Assembly: GCA_958450325.1 (NCBI GenBank)
Contig: OY288257.1
Coordinates: forward strand, 34,242,771-34,306,770
Origin: Agrostemma githago
Lineage: Eukaryota > Streptophyta > Magnoliopsida > Caryophyllales > Caryophyllaceae
Reading direction: 5' to 3'
DNA length: 64,000 nucleotides
Shown: piece after piece, positions 10,969 through 21,958 of the stretch
Layout: each line of letters begins with the position of its first letter
Numbering within the stretch: the stretch's first letter is position 1
Notes under the pieces: generated by a model
Told to the model about the DNA's origin: nothing
Database searches by the model: none
Seen by the model: only the letters and a program-made list of their open reading frames with translations
Translations under genes and position numbers: made by a program

Positions 10969-12411
10969 ATTGAGGCTTGGACAAGGCGAAAGTCAGAGTA
11001 GCTACCAAGCCCGTTAAGACCTGGTAGACTTCCGGTCGGGTCGTTTATAGTCCGTTAGACTCGCGTGAAGGGCTTGCCAGCCGCAAGACAGAAATCATAC
11101 CTGAGCTTGATGATTGTACTCCGTGGGGAATTGGGCTTGTCGCGTAACCCCTGGGTGTGCCTGTGTGTTGGCCCATCCCGTGATATCCCGGAAAATAATG
11201 CCGCTGGGGAGATTTGATGACTTGCATGTCCCTGTTTGAGTCGTAACTGTATAAGTCACATAGAATGCATGCAACACGTAGGTAGTAAAATGACTCGTGC
11301 TGGGAAAAATGATTTTTGAATTTTTTTAAAATTTGAAGTTTTGAATTTTAAATCCTGAAAGCAATCACGAGCTAGGTTTTTCAAAACGGAAGGGGGTAGA
11401 AAAGAAATTTGCAGTTTAAATAGACCGAAATCTGACCTTGTCGAAAAAGATCTTTTTTCAAATGGCTAAATTTTGTAAATTTCAAAGTGGAATTTGAAGA
11501 GAGGGACCTACCGACAGACTCGACTCTGGACACGACAGGACGAGTTGACTGACACGAACTGTACTCTGTAAGGGTTGGACCGCAACTCGGTAGGGGTGTG
11601 GGCCGCCTAACAAGACTCTTAAGTTGCGCTATCCCGTAGTCTAAGCGAGTGGCAACACGGTCGCACATCGAAATGGGATAGATATGCTATGGGGGGAATT
11701 GCAGTAGCCCGTAATGAGATTGTTTTAGTCTGGTGCCCTTTTGGATTTCCTATTTTAGGATACATTTCCAAAGTGGGTATTGCCTCGAGTCCTGACAGAT
11801 TCTTGTCTTCGACTGAGCCGAGTACTAGGATACACTACAGAAAGGTGGCTAGATTTTTGTTGGATTCATCTGGATTTTGTGAGTGGATGGAGGTCTTCTG
11901 TCTAAGAGAAGCCCCCGGGACAACAAAGCTAGCTATTGAGAACACGATGGTGTCGTGACCGGAATAATGACGCTTTTTGAATGTGTGTCAATGTGGGTGG
12001 TTGTGCCTCTGTTGAAAGGCTGCCTACGTATTCACGTGTGGTGAAATCAAACCAAGCCGTAGTTCAGTGGCGGAAGATGTATTATAGTGCCTATTCTAAT
12101 AGGACCTTGTGTGTAACTAGCCATAATGACGGTGTAGGCTAGGTGCATTCCCAGTGATGTCTTGATCAAAGGGCTTGAATGGTTAGGATATTAATCCTGT
12201 GACTGTGAGCGTTCTCCGGGGTAGCCCCTAGAGGTGGTGTGAACTATTTGGGCTTGTTCTATGCCGACTGCAAGTTGAGTTCCCGTGTTCGGGGTTGGTA
12301 ACTGGTTTGGATGAGGAGAATTGGGACGGGATTTTAACGAGTTTTGCTCTCGGGGATTTTAACGAGTTTTGCTCTCGGGGATTTGATGTATTTGGGAATG
12401 TGGTGCTAGGA

Positions 12412-12645
12412 AGTAAATGGCCTTGATGACTCGAAATCTGGATCTCGGTTTTGTGGAGCTAAGGTTTCGAGAGGGTTTGATAATGAAGTAAACGACCTTG
12501 ACGACTCGAAATCTGGAGCTCGGTTCTGTGGAGCTAAGGCTTCGAGAGCCGGTTTGATAATGAAGTAAATGGCATTGATGACTCGAAATCTGGAGCTCGG
12601 TTCTGTGGAGCTAAGGGTTCGAGAGTCGGTTTGATAATGCAGGAT
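12412..12645. repeat. Tandem repeat, three units of about 80 bp
   Basis: Three units, each containing TGACGACTCGAAATCTGGA or a close variant, GGAGCTAAGG and a GTTTGATAATG end. Just before them, a 27-bp unit containing AACGAGTTTTGCTCTCGGGG occurs twice (12333-12380). Confidence 0.85.
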
Positions 12646-12817
12646 CTGGTTTTGATGTCTGGCCCTAATTGTTAGGGGTATGCTATGGAGCTTGAATCCT
12701 CAAAATTCCGGGCTGTCTCTGGCCTGGGTCTTGGGAAGGTCTTGAGGGTTGTAATGTGGGAAGGTTGAGTGTGGTGTTAGCTGACTAGCTTGATTGTTAC
12801 TCCCCTATTGGATGGCA

Positions 12818-13015
12818 TGGATAATTTTGAATTTGACCGTACCTCGGTCAAAGGATTTTCACTTGAGTTGACCGTTGACCACGGTCAAGGGTATTTGATT
12901 TTTTGATTGACCTCTTAGCCGCAGTCATGGGTTTTGATAATTTTGACCGTACCCTGGTCATGGGGCTTTCACTGGAATTGACCGTTGACCACGGTCATGG
13001 GTATTCTGAATTTTT
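12818..13015. repeat. Diverged direct repeat, two units of about 100-130 bp
   Basis: Two units share TTTTGAATTTGACCGTAC-like starts, TTGACCGTTGACCACGGTCA and GGGTAT. The inner TTGACCGTTGACCACGGTCA includes a near palindrome GACCGT..ACGGTC. Confidence 0.7.
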
Positions 13016-13667
13016 TGATGATGGCCTGCTTTTTTGTTTTGGCCTTTTGCTTTTTTTTTTTCACGGACTTTCGATTTTTTTTGTCCAGTTTTCTTTTTTT
13101 TTTGATGGCCTTCTTTTTGCTTTGGCCCTTTCTTTTTTTTTCTTTTTTTTTACTTTTGGTTTTTTTTGTCCAGTGTTCTTTCGTTTTTTTTTTGCCGGTC
13201 AGACTAACAACTAAGGTAGGGATTGGTCAGTCTTATTAGAGGGGTGTTTTATTGTGGGAAATGGGCTTGCCTCCCGTCTTGAATCCAAACTAGGAGATTA
13301 CCTAGATTTGTCATAGGATTCGACACCGCTCCTGCTACGAGTAGTTATGTGGTTTTTCTATACCAGACACGGAATAGGTAAAAAGAAAAACACGGGCTCG
13401 GTTTCCTGCAGTCATTATAGATGTGCCTATAATAGTCACGTGCGTGTGCTCACAGTGTATGATGGTGTTCATCATGTTCTCGGAAACATGTAAGGAAAAT
13501 ATATATGAGAAACAGGAAAGCTGATTTTATTGGATTTTGAAAAGGAGGACAGAATACAATTGACTCTGACTCTGACTTTGACTTTGACTTCGAAGGGAAT
13601 AGTACATCCTAGACTCGGACTCAGACTCGGACTCAAATCAGATCCGGACTCTCGGATAATGTTGTCG

Positions 13668-14486
13668 TTAGTCGTCGGCTTTTAAGGACTCGAGTTGATG
13701 TCCAGTATAGCCTTTAGTAGAAACTTCACCCAGATCTTCATTGTGTCGAAGATCGTCTTCAATCCTAATGCCCATTTCGGTAAGTACGACAAAGTTTGAA
13801 ATGCCGGCATACCTAAGATGGACGCGGTAAGAAGGTAGGAGGTTGTTGATGAAGGCCTCCACTAGTGTCTTCTCGTTGGGGTTGTTTACCAACTTTACAC
13901 TCTCGGCCCTCCATCTTTGAAGATATTTAGTGAACCCTTCTTTGGGCTCTTGGGCCATCACTTCCAGAGTACGCATTGTAGTCTGGATTTCGATATTATC
14001 AGCGTAGTTCCGAGCGAACTCCGTTGCCACGTCATCCCAAGTCGGGTATTTCTTGGAATCGAGCCTGTAGTACCAGGCTTTGGGGTGCTTCTGGAGGGAG
14101 GAAGGGAATAAGTGCTTAAACATGGTGGCCTTTACCCCTTGGACCGCCATGAAATCTTTGAAAGCCCGGATGTGATGGACCGGGTCTCCAGTATCCTCAA
14201 ACATTGGAATTCCCGTAAGGTTGAGGTTGGCAGGTAGCTCGTCATTCAAAGGTGAATAAGTACGAGCATTTTCGGTGTGGATCGAGTTGTTCGTCGATAG
14301 GTGGACCTGTTCTTCGAGCCTACGAACGATACTAACCAGCTCGGCCATGGGCCCGGCGGGCTCACCTCCTTCGTTAGGGACCGTCTTCTCTATGGTGCTT
14401 AGGCGGGTGGACAAAGTTGCTTGGTTAGCCTGGATGGCGGCCAGTTGAGTTTCGATCTTGGTCAAGGCATTTTTCAACTCGTTCAT
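13668..14486 (-). CDS. gag: Tat/Ogre-like gag (element B)
   Basis: 272 codons, ATG to TAA, uninterrupted. Residues 1-36 look like a coiled coil (LKNALTKIETQLAAIQ and following heptads). Residues about 100-235 are a retrotransposon gag (capsid) domain, with KAWYYRLD, TWDDVATEFARNY, EGFTKYLQRWR and VEAFINNLLPSY. No zinc knuckle follows, so the nucleocapsid part is missing and the protein is shorter than gag of full Tat elements. An intact frame in an element with nothing else suggests gag may be kept for cis-packaging while polymerase comes in trans; that is inference. Confidence 0.85.
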   Translation of the reverse strand: MNELKNALTKIETQLAAIQANQATLSTRLSTIEKTVPNEGGEPAGPMAELVSIVRRLEEQVHLSTNNSIHTENARTYSPLNDELPANLNLTGIPMFEDTGDPVHHIRAFKDFMAVQGVKATMFKHLFPSSLQKHPKAWYYRLDSKKYPTWDDVATEFARNYADNIEIQTTMRTLEVMAQEPKEGFTKYLQRWRAESVKLVNNPNEKTLVEAFINNLLPSYRVHLRYAGISNFVVLTEMGIRIEDDLRHNEDLGEVSTKGYTGHQLESLKADD

Positions 14487-15878
14487 TTTGCGTTGGTATC
14501 TTGTTTCGGGTGGCCTGTCTGTAAGAACACCACGTAATCAGAAAAGTTGCTTCGGAACTCCAACTCACCAAGGCATAAGAAATAGCGCAGGAGGAGAGAC
14601 GACTCTAGTTTGACTCGGGTTAGACTCCCCTAAGACAAGTGTGTAGGGTACGATTCTCGGAGTGACTGTGATTAATCACTCGTCGGAGAATGGCCCCCAG
14701 GTGAGACTAAAGACTTTGATAGGACTCAGATGGTGTGGCATCTAAGTGACTCAAAGGTGGGTTATGTGAGAAACGTGTAAGACATGACCCTTAGAGCAAC
14801 CGTGATTGATCGCCCTGCTAAAGGGTAGCCCCCAAGTGGGATCGATAATTTTGTTAAGACTCGAGTGTGGGACGAGTGACCCTTAGGCGTAAGGACCGTG
14901 AACCTTTTGTTATAGGGCTATGCCTTGTAAAAGGTTGACTCGGAAAAGACACCTAGACGGGTGACTTGTGAAAGGTGGGCCTTCCTTAGGATTTGGCTAT
15001 GTGGGCCGAGTCCCGTCCGAAGGAAGGTCCACGTGAGACATCCCCAAACTTTTAGACTGAGTGTGTAGACGGGCCTTCCTTTGTAGGAGTATGTCCTACG
15101 TAGGTGGGCCTTGCCTTAGTCTAATAAGGCGGACTGGGATAGGGAAGAAACTCGTGATGTAAGATCGACGGAGTTTCAACGCTAAAGACCTTGACAACTT
15201 AAGACTCGACCCGACACTGCTAAATACGGGAAGTCCTAGAAGTGGAAGGTTTTGAAAATTGATGATTTGTTTGAAAAAGGATCGAGTGGACTCGGTGAAT
15301 GGCCCAAATTTCCGAAAAAGAGGACGAAAAGTCATTGGGCCACGAGTTTTGAAAGTTCGAGTTTTGATTTGGGCAGCATACCGGCTAGAAAATAGGCTAT
15401 TTTGAGTAAAATCATAAGTCCTAAATTCGGTATGTGTCCCGGGTTTTGAAATCGAATAGTTAGAAAAGGATGCAATTTTGAAAAGTTGACGGTTTTTTGA
15501 AAACGACTAAGAAACCAAGTAGCACGTAGTCACACAAGCATTATAACGACGCCATGTATGCTCTATACTAAGTCTCGGTCGGTCTATAGGGGGTCTATAC
15601 CAGTGTACATAGTCTAGACGTTGATCGGGACGGACTTCCTAAGTCGAGTTGATCTTAGAACATGCCGCGAAACCCACTCGAATCGACTATGGACACCTTT
15701 TGACATATCCATATTGGAGTACATCAACGGTATAGTGGGACGTCGGTCGCGAGTACCGGCCCAGGAAAATATGGGTTATGCATGAACCGTAGAACTAAAA
15801 CGCGTATTGTATTTGTCAAACGATTTCTATTCGAGTCTCACCCTGAGGATGCCGATGGTAAGTCACGCATCAGTTAAT
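14487..15878 (-). other. Element B 5' untranslated region
   Basis: About 1.4 kb between the primer site and gag on the minus strand. It has imperfect internal repeats (for example CGGAG..AATGGCCCCCAGGTGAGAC near 14690 and GGGTAGCCCCCAAGTGGGAT near 14825) and no convincing ORF. Confidence 0.6.
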
Positions 15879-15895
15879 CCCCAGCGGAGTCGCCA
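15879..15895 (-). other. Primer binding site of element B (tRNA-Arg type)
   Basis: Minus strand TGGCGACTCCGCTGGGG, three bases inside the LTR end. This is the site typical of Tat/Ogre elements, whose primer is reported as tRNA-Arg; I recall but have not checked the tRNA match. Confidence 0.75.
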
Positions 15896-15898
15896 AAT

Positions 15899-18555
15899 TG
15901 TGGACATGACATAGGTCCATCCCGATGCGGCCACGCGCGGGTTTGGGGAGGCGAATGAATCTCCATATGAGAATGGATCGAATTGAAATTTAGGTCTATG
16001 TGGAGTCGCCACCGAATTTTGTGGTTATTCGGAACCGTTCGAGCCCACTCTATGTCGTAGTGGGCCGTATACAAAATACAGCCCATTTCCGATGTCAGAG
16101 TTTATTGGGCTCGTCCCTTTGCATTTTATACCGATACCGACATTATCGGATATCGTGTATTGAATGACTCTCGTGCGCCAACGGTTTCGGGCATCCGGAA
16201 ACCGAGGTTCTGAGTAAGGGGTGAGGGTACGTGTTGGGAAGCCCACAAAGGACACCCAACCCCGCCCGCACATTAGCGGCCTCTACTAAGAATTCGAATG
16301 ACTTACAATACGCGCGTTAGTAAAACGGGAAAATGATATGCAAAGATTTATTTTCCCTAAACATGTGAATGGAATTGAAACGGGTTTCTAAGTCAATTTA
16401 ATGCAATTAATTCTACGTCAAAGTGGAATTTTAGCATGTGGGTTCATTTAGTACAATAAACGAACAATAATTAAATTGACAAGAGAAATAACAAACGCGT
16501 TAGTAATGATGTAATGAAATAACGAATAATAACGGTTTGTGCAAATATGAGATGAGAAGATGCAAATGTGATGATGTATGTTTTGAAAAGATAGTATACA
16601 TGTGATTAATTAAGCACATGTTGACCTAAGTCGTAAAATACTATCGAGTTTCGAAAATAGAATAATGTACGATTTATTGTGTTAATCGTTATGGGTCACT
16701 CGATCGAGTGGTCGATGGACTCGATCGAGTGGACCTGTAAAACACGATTCTGTTTGCGCTACAGACCGTACTCGGCCGAGTTACTGACCAACTCGGTCGA
16801 GTACATGGCCACTCGACCGAGTCACTGTGAGACTTGATCGAGTGGTGGTCGTAATTAACGTTCTGACTCGCTTTTTGGGTGTCACTCGATCGAGTGACTA
16901 AGGCACTCGGTCAAGTGGCACCTTTACGAACTTGGTTCGTTTGCAATTTAATTGTTGATTTTTAAATTGCTTTTGATTTTTGATAATTCGACGGTTTTAC
17001 CGAACCGGACATAAATATTGCACAATTTATGTTCGACTTGGCTTTTTTATAAATCGCGAATTTTGTTGAGCCGAATATAAATATTGTAGAATTTATACCC
17101 GATTCCAATTATGAATACTCGTTGTATCCCATGTTCGATTATTTGAATCGATATGGAATATTAGAGTGAAATAAAAATAAATAAATTGATTTTAGTCATT
17201 TTAAATTAATTATCGTGATATGAACAAATCACGTTAATTAATTTATGCGACTTGATCGTTAGATTCGATATCCAATTATGGGATTGGTATCGAATCTAAG
17301 ATCAACGCTTTACTCGAATAAAAAAAAGGACTTGATTCCCTCGACTTCTCCGACATCGAAATAAATCCCTAGGGATTGTGATGTCGGATCCGTGTCAACG
17401 GGTTTCGACTCTTATTAAAATTGATTTTAAAAATTGATGAATGCAAGATTGATGATGATGATGACGAGAAATAATAACGAATTGTTGTTTAAGTTAATTT
17501 ATCTCAATAATCAAATAGTCGGGGTATCGGGATAAGCGGCCGACGACGCGTGTGCAGTACACTTGTATATGCGGTTTTCCTTATCCCGGTATCCTTCTTA
17601 TTCGACACAAATCGATAAATATTTTAATTCTTTGGTATTAGTAGTATTATCGATATTATGACGCAACGAACGAAATAAATAAAAAAACGAAAAAAAGACG
17701 AAGAAAAAGGAGACGGACGACGAAGAGAGAAAGGGAAGAAAAGAGAGGGTTTTGACACCCTCAACCTACATGTTCTTGTCTCGGTGCGGACTCGTAACCG
17801 TGGCTTCAACACAAGAGTCTTCGAGGTTTTATGTAGGTTAAGTTGTGGTGGCTCGGGATTGATTCCTAAAACTAGGTTTAGGGTTTTTGCTAGTGTAGAA
17901 TTGCTAAGGTTTGATTAGGGTTTGTAAAAGACGTAGTATGTGTGTGTGTGTGTAGGGTTGCTCTAGGATGTATTAGGGTTGTGAAAAGTTGCAAAAAGTT
18001 GTGTAATTGTGTTGCATGGGGGTTGCTTATATAGGCATGGCTAGGGCACCGATTTAGGGTTACTCGACCGAGTATGGGGCTAACTCGGTCGAGTGGCCCG
18101 TGAAGCCTGCCGTCGGGCTTGAAGCACGCCCACTCGATCGAGTGGGTGGGTCACTCGATCGAGTGGCCCAGTCGGGTTGCATGGGTCCATTGTTTTGGAC
18201 CTTGACTTTGGGTGTTTGATGGGTTTTGTGTTTGACTTGGACTTTTGAGGATTGTATTGCTGTTTTGTGTGTCTCGGAAACGACTTTGACCGGGGTTGAC
18301 CCAATCGCTAAAAGTCGGTTTTTATTCCGGTGTCGGTTTTGGCCCAAATTAGTCTTGCTTGACTCGGAATGATCCACTGGGCCTGGATTTGAGGTTGATT
18401 TTGTGAAATTTGTGCTCCGCAAGTGTGTCAGCCAACGATTAATGGATTTGAGCCCGTATCCGAGCGCATAGAAACATGTTAGCATCCGATCATCATCGGG
18501 TGTTTTTTTTGGAAACTGCAATAGACACCTGGCGGTCAAAATGCGGGTGTCTACA
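15899..18555 (-). repeat. Element B 5' LTR (right copy)
   Basis: 2657 bp, from TGTGGACATGAC to TGTCTACA on the plus strand. It differs from the left LTR only by scattered substitutions. Palindrome clusters lie at 16697-16919 and 18062-18166. Confidence 0.93.
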
Positions 18556-18560
18556 CTTAC

Positions 18561-20684
18561 TATGGGATGTGTGATACTTGTGGAATCGTTGGTCATGATC
18601 CTATGCATTGTCGGGGAAGTATTGAGCATGTGAACGCCTTTCAAGCGTTCAAGCAAGGTGCCTCTTATTTTAATCAATACCAAGCTTCCAATCAAGTCCC
18701 TCAACAACAAGCTATGCAACCTCGTCCCTATGTTCCACCTCCCTTAAGGGACAACAATCAAGGTTATCAAGGTTATGTGGGTAATCCAAGACCCTTCAAC
18801 AACTTCAAGCAAAATAACCAAGGTACCTTCCACAACAACAATCAAGGGTTCCAACAAGGGAACTTCAATCAAGGTGGTTTCCAAGGAAACCAAAATTTCC
18901 AAGGACAACAAAACCACAACCAAGGACACCAAAACTACAACCATGGCAACAATCAAGGCCTTAATCAAGGCAACTCTCATGGGTTCCAAGGGAATCATCA
19001 ACAACAACAACAAGCAACCCAAGGTGCTAGACAAGAAAGAAAGCCTAGGAGCCGATCTCCTATTCATGATTATGGTACTCCATTAGCCTTCACCGACACT
19101 CCGCATAATCCACAATCTCCACCTCGGGATTTCAACGTGCAAAAATCTATGATGGATATGCAAAGGAGTACTCAAGAAATGCAAAGAGGCCAAATAGAGA
19201 TGGCTAGACACCAACAAGAGTTCTTCGCTCATGTTCAAAGGGATAATATAGCAAGAGATGCTCATATGAAGATGCTTGAGACTCAAATATCTCAACTTGC
19301 TTCGGGAAGCTCTTCAAGACAAAAGGGGCAACTACCTCCTCAAGGTGAAACACCGAAATTTGAGCATGTAAATGCTATTACTACGAGGAGTGGTACATCT
19401 TATGATTCCCCCTTAGCCCCTAGTGAGCAAGAACTAATGCAAGAAGTTACACCCCCCTCTCAAGACAATTCGAGCAAGGAAAGTCCAATGGAGGAGCAAG
19501 TCTTATGGGAGATTGAGAAACCCATTGAAGACAAGCTTCCCCCTCTTCAAGAAAAAGACAAGGGAAAAAGGAAAGTGACATTTGAAGAGTCTACCCCGAT
19601 TGAGCAAAACAAGTTTCAAATCAAGTTGCCTTTCCCAACAAGGCTAATGAAGACTAAGGTGGATGTCCAATTTGACAAATTCCTAGACATTGTGAAGAAA
19701 TTGGATGTGAGTGTCCCGTTTACCGAGTAACTTACCCAAATCTCGGCATATGGAAGATTCATGCGGGATATCCTAGCTAGGAAGAGATCTATCGACAAGG
19801 AAGAGGCAATAGCGTTCACGAAGGTGGTGAGAGAGTTTATTCAAGGTTCCACGCTTCCCAAGTTGAAGGATCTGGGTAGTTTCTCGATCCCTTGCACCAT
19901 AGGTAACTTCATGATTGAGAGAGCGCTATGCGATTTGGGTGCGAGTGTAAGCATCATTCCCTATTCTATTTGTTGCCGACTTGGGATGAAGGAGCTTCAA
20001 CATACTTCCGTGACACTCCAAATGGCCGATAGTTCATTCAACCAACCATTGGGGATGTTAGAGGATGTGCCGATAAGGATCGAAAAGTTCTTCATTCCGG
20101 TTGACTTCTTAGTGCTCGCTATGCCGGAAAATGCTATCACTCCCATTATTCTTGGGCGCCCGTTTCTACACACCGCCGGTGCCATGATCGATGTGAAGAA
20201 CGGTCGGATCACCTTCGAGTTAGGCGAAGAAAGGTTAGTGTTTGACCTCCAAGGCAACACTTCGCCCACCAATGATGAGTCTTGCAATATGATCCAAGCC
20301 ACGAAAGACATCAATCTAGGGGATGAGCCTGGACAAAGCTTGAAGAACAACTCTTATGAGGTCGAGGATGATGACTCCGAGATTGGGGCGGATGAATGCC
20401 CATGTGATTTGCTTGATGACAAGTGCAAAGACAAGAAGCAAGATGAGCCTCCCTTGGGGCCACATGAGGATCGATGGACGTTTGGGCATATCCCGAAGGA
20501 TCGCAAGTATAAGTTCAAGCCATTGAACTTGGTAGATCGGGAAGCCCCGGGAACGTCGAGACAAGGTCATGGAGAACCTTGGTATGTGGATGCTTATATT
20601 ACTAGCTTGATTGAAGACTTTGCTAGGGCCTTCAACTTGTTTCTTCGTGCCCTCGATGGAGATGGAATTGGTTATTGTTGTTGA
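18561..20684 (+). pseudogene. gag-pro: Athila-like gag C-terminus and protease (element A)
   Basis: Continues the frame of 7181-8299. A CCHC zinc knuckle (CX2CX4HX4C, 18570-18611) for RNA binding is followed by a long Asn/Gln/Gly-rich stretch, a Gln/Met-rich helix, and an aspartic protease with DLGAS at 19932-19946 and IILGRPFL further on. A TAA at 19728-19730 interrupts the frame before the protease; the frame is otherwise open. The ORF ends with ARAFNLFLRALDG, a motif also found at the end of the C and D ORFs. Reverse transcriptase, RNase H and integrase, which normally follow, are absent. The protease would cleave the gag polyprotein. Confidence 0.9.
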
Positions 20685-20978
20685 AAAAGAATGAAGAAAG
20701 CACCATCCTTGGTTTGACGGAGTTCCACAAGAACTGTCTCATTGTATATATCTCTTTCTTGTAGTTAGTTTGAGTTTTGTGATATTCTTGTTATTTGGAT
20801 TGATTGATGAGCGTTGTGAGGGAGAGAATTTGATGTGTATGGGAGCTTTGTTGGATAGGTGAAGTGAAGATGATTCCTAGAGAGGAATGGCTATGATAGA
20901 GCTTGGATAGTAAGCATGAGGATCGGGTTTTTGAAGCATGGAATAAGCTTTTGGGTTTGTGGAAGGTCAAGAAGATCC

Positions 20979-21182
20979 ATCCCGACCGGGAAGAGGCTTC
21001 CCGACCGGGAAGAGGCTTCCCGACCAGGAAGGGTACGGCATCCCGACCGGGAAGGAGCCGTCCCGATCGGGATGGAGGTACATATTTTCGAGCTTGCTGG
21101 AGGTCCGTCTCGACCGGGAAGGGAGCGTCCCGACCGGGACGGGTGTGTCATCCCGACCGGGACCATCCATCCCGACCGGGAT
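20979..21182. repeat. Palindrome cluster TCCCGACCGGGA, element A interior
   Basis: About ten copies of the same palindrome as in the LTR, with variants such as CCGATCGGG, spaced 15-35 bp, shortly after the end of the protease frame. Confidence 0.88.
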
Positions 21183-21920
21183 GGTCCCCTACTCCCCTTT
21201 GTGCTTCTTCTTCGACATTTGAGTCCACCCAACCATTGTATACCCCCTCCCAACCTCCCTATCTCTCCGTGCTCTTATCATATGCCCCATATACTTCATT
21301 TTCATACCCTCACTTCATTTCCTACCCACTTTACACCGACTCCTACTTCAAATCCCACCCCCTACCATTACTACCTGTACCGTGAGTTCTTCTCAAGTTT
21401 GAAGCGAGATGGCAACCAAAAAGACAAGCAACGTGCCTATAATGATCATTGAGACGATGGAGCAAGTGAGTTACTAGCCTATGGGTTTGGGTAACTATCC
21501 TTACTTTTCCGTCTTTTGTCGCTTGTTTTCTCTTTTTTGCCCCCTTCCCCTTGAGTCATGGTGTCTTGGTGGCCTTCGAGGCCTTAGTATGGTTGCTCCC
21601 GACTCTCGATGACGTGACTACGTCGAGAGACAATCAAAAAATCCAAATTTACAAGATTTTCACCCTTTTTTAGGAATTAGTCGGATTTGGGCGGAATCCG
21701 GGCTAGGTGACTTGATTATACCTAGCCCTCCCCTCCAATTTCCTTTTATTTCTTTCTTTTTATTTTCTTCCCCAATCCATAGCTTTTCTCGTCTCAGCCC
21801 ATGGTGACTTGACTACACCCCGGCCGGACACACTCTACCCTTTCTTCACTTTTCTTTTTGATTTTTAGCTTTATTTTTGTAGTTTCTTTTCTTTTCTTTT
21901 GTGTCTCCACACACTACGAT

Positions 21921-21958
21921 CGAGCATGAGGACATTGCTCGGTTTAAGTGTGAGGGAG
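21921..21958 (+). other. Internal hairpin plus polypurine-like box, element A
   Basis: CGAGCA, nine bases, TGCTCG form a stem; TTTAAGTGTGAGGGAG follows. It closely resembles the true polypurine tract AAGTGTGGGGGAGT beside the 3' LTR. Equivalent boxes are at 26082-26120 (C), 30601-30640 (H), 44534-44571 (D) and 52751-52790 (copy 2). Confidence 0.7.

Larger units (their letters stand above)
10969..13667 (-). other. Element B interior downstream of gag, non-coding with tandem repeats
   Basis: This is the region where pol would lie in a full Tat element. I see no protease, reverse transcriptase or integrase motif in any frame. It contains local tandem repeats (12412-12645 and 12818-13015), long T-runs (13040-13195), and GACTCT/GACTTT runs (13555-13640). 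Confidence 0.7.
8300..18555 (-). mobile_element. Element B: Tat/Ogre-like gag-only retrotransposon inserted into A's gag
   Basis: Two near-identical LTRs of about 2.65 kb flank 4.94 kb of interior, with CTTAC duplicated outside. The primer site lies beside the right LTR and the polypurine tract beside the left one, so the element reads on the minus strand. LTRs start TGTAGACACCCGC and end CATGTCCACA, typical of Tat/Ogre/Retand elements. Only gag is present (13668-14486), which fits the description of TR-GAG non-autonomous elements. The near identity of the LTRs suggests a young insertion. Confidence 0.92.

Noticed and set aside
18060..18719. 219-codon minus ORF across the right end of element B
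   Set aside because: It crosses the LTR boundary and target duplication into A's gag on the wrong strand. The matching 159-codon ORF in the left LTR ends elsewhere.
20903..21452. Arg/Pro/Gly-rich ORFs over the palindrome clusters (also 5644-5884, 26641-27300, 43319-43948)
   Set aside because: All are translations of the TCCCGRYCGGGA repeats in several frames at once. No consistent frame or start between copies.
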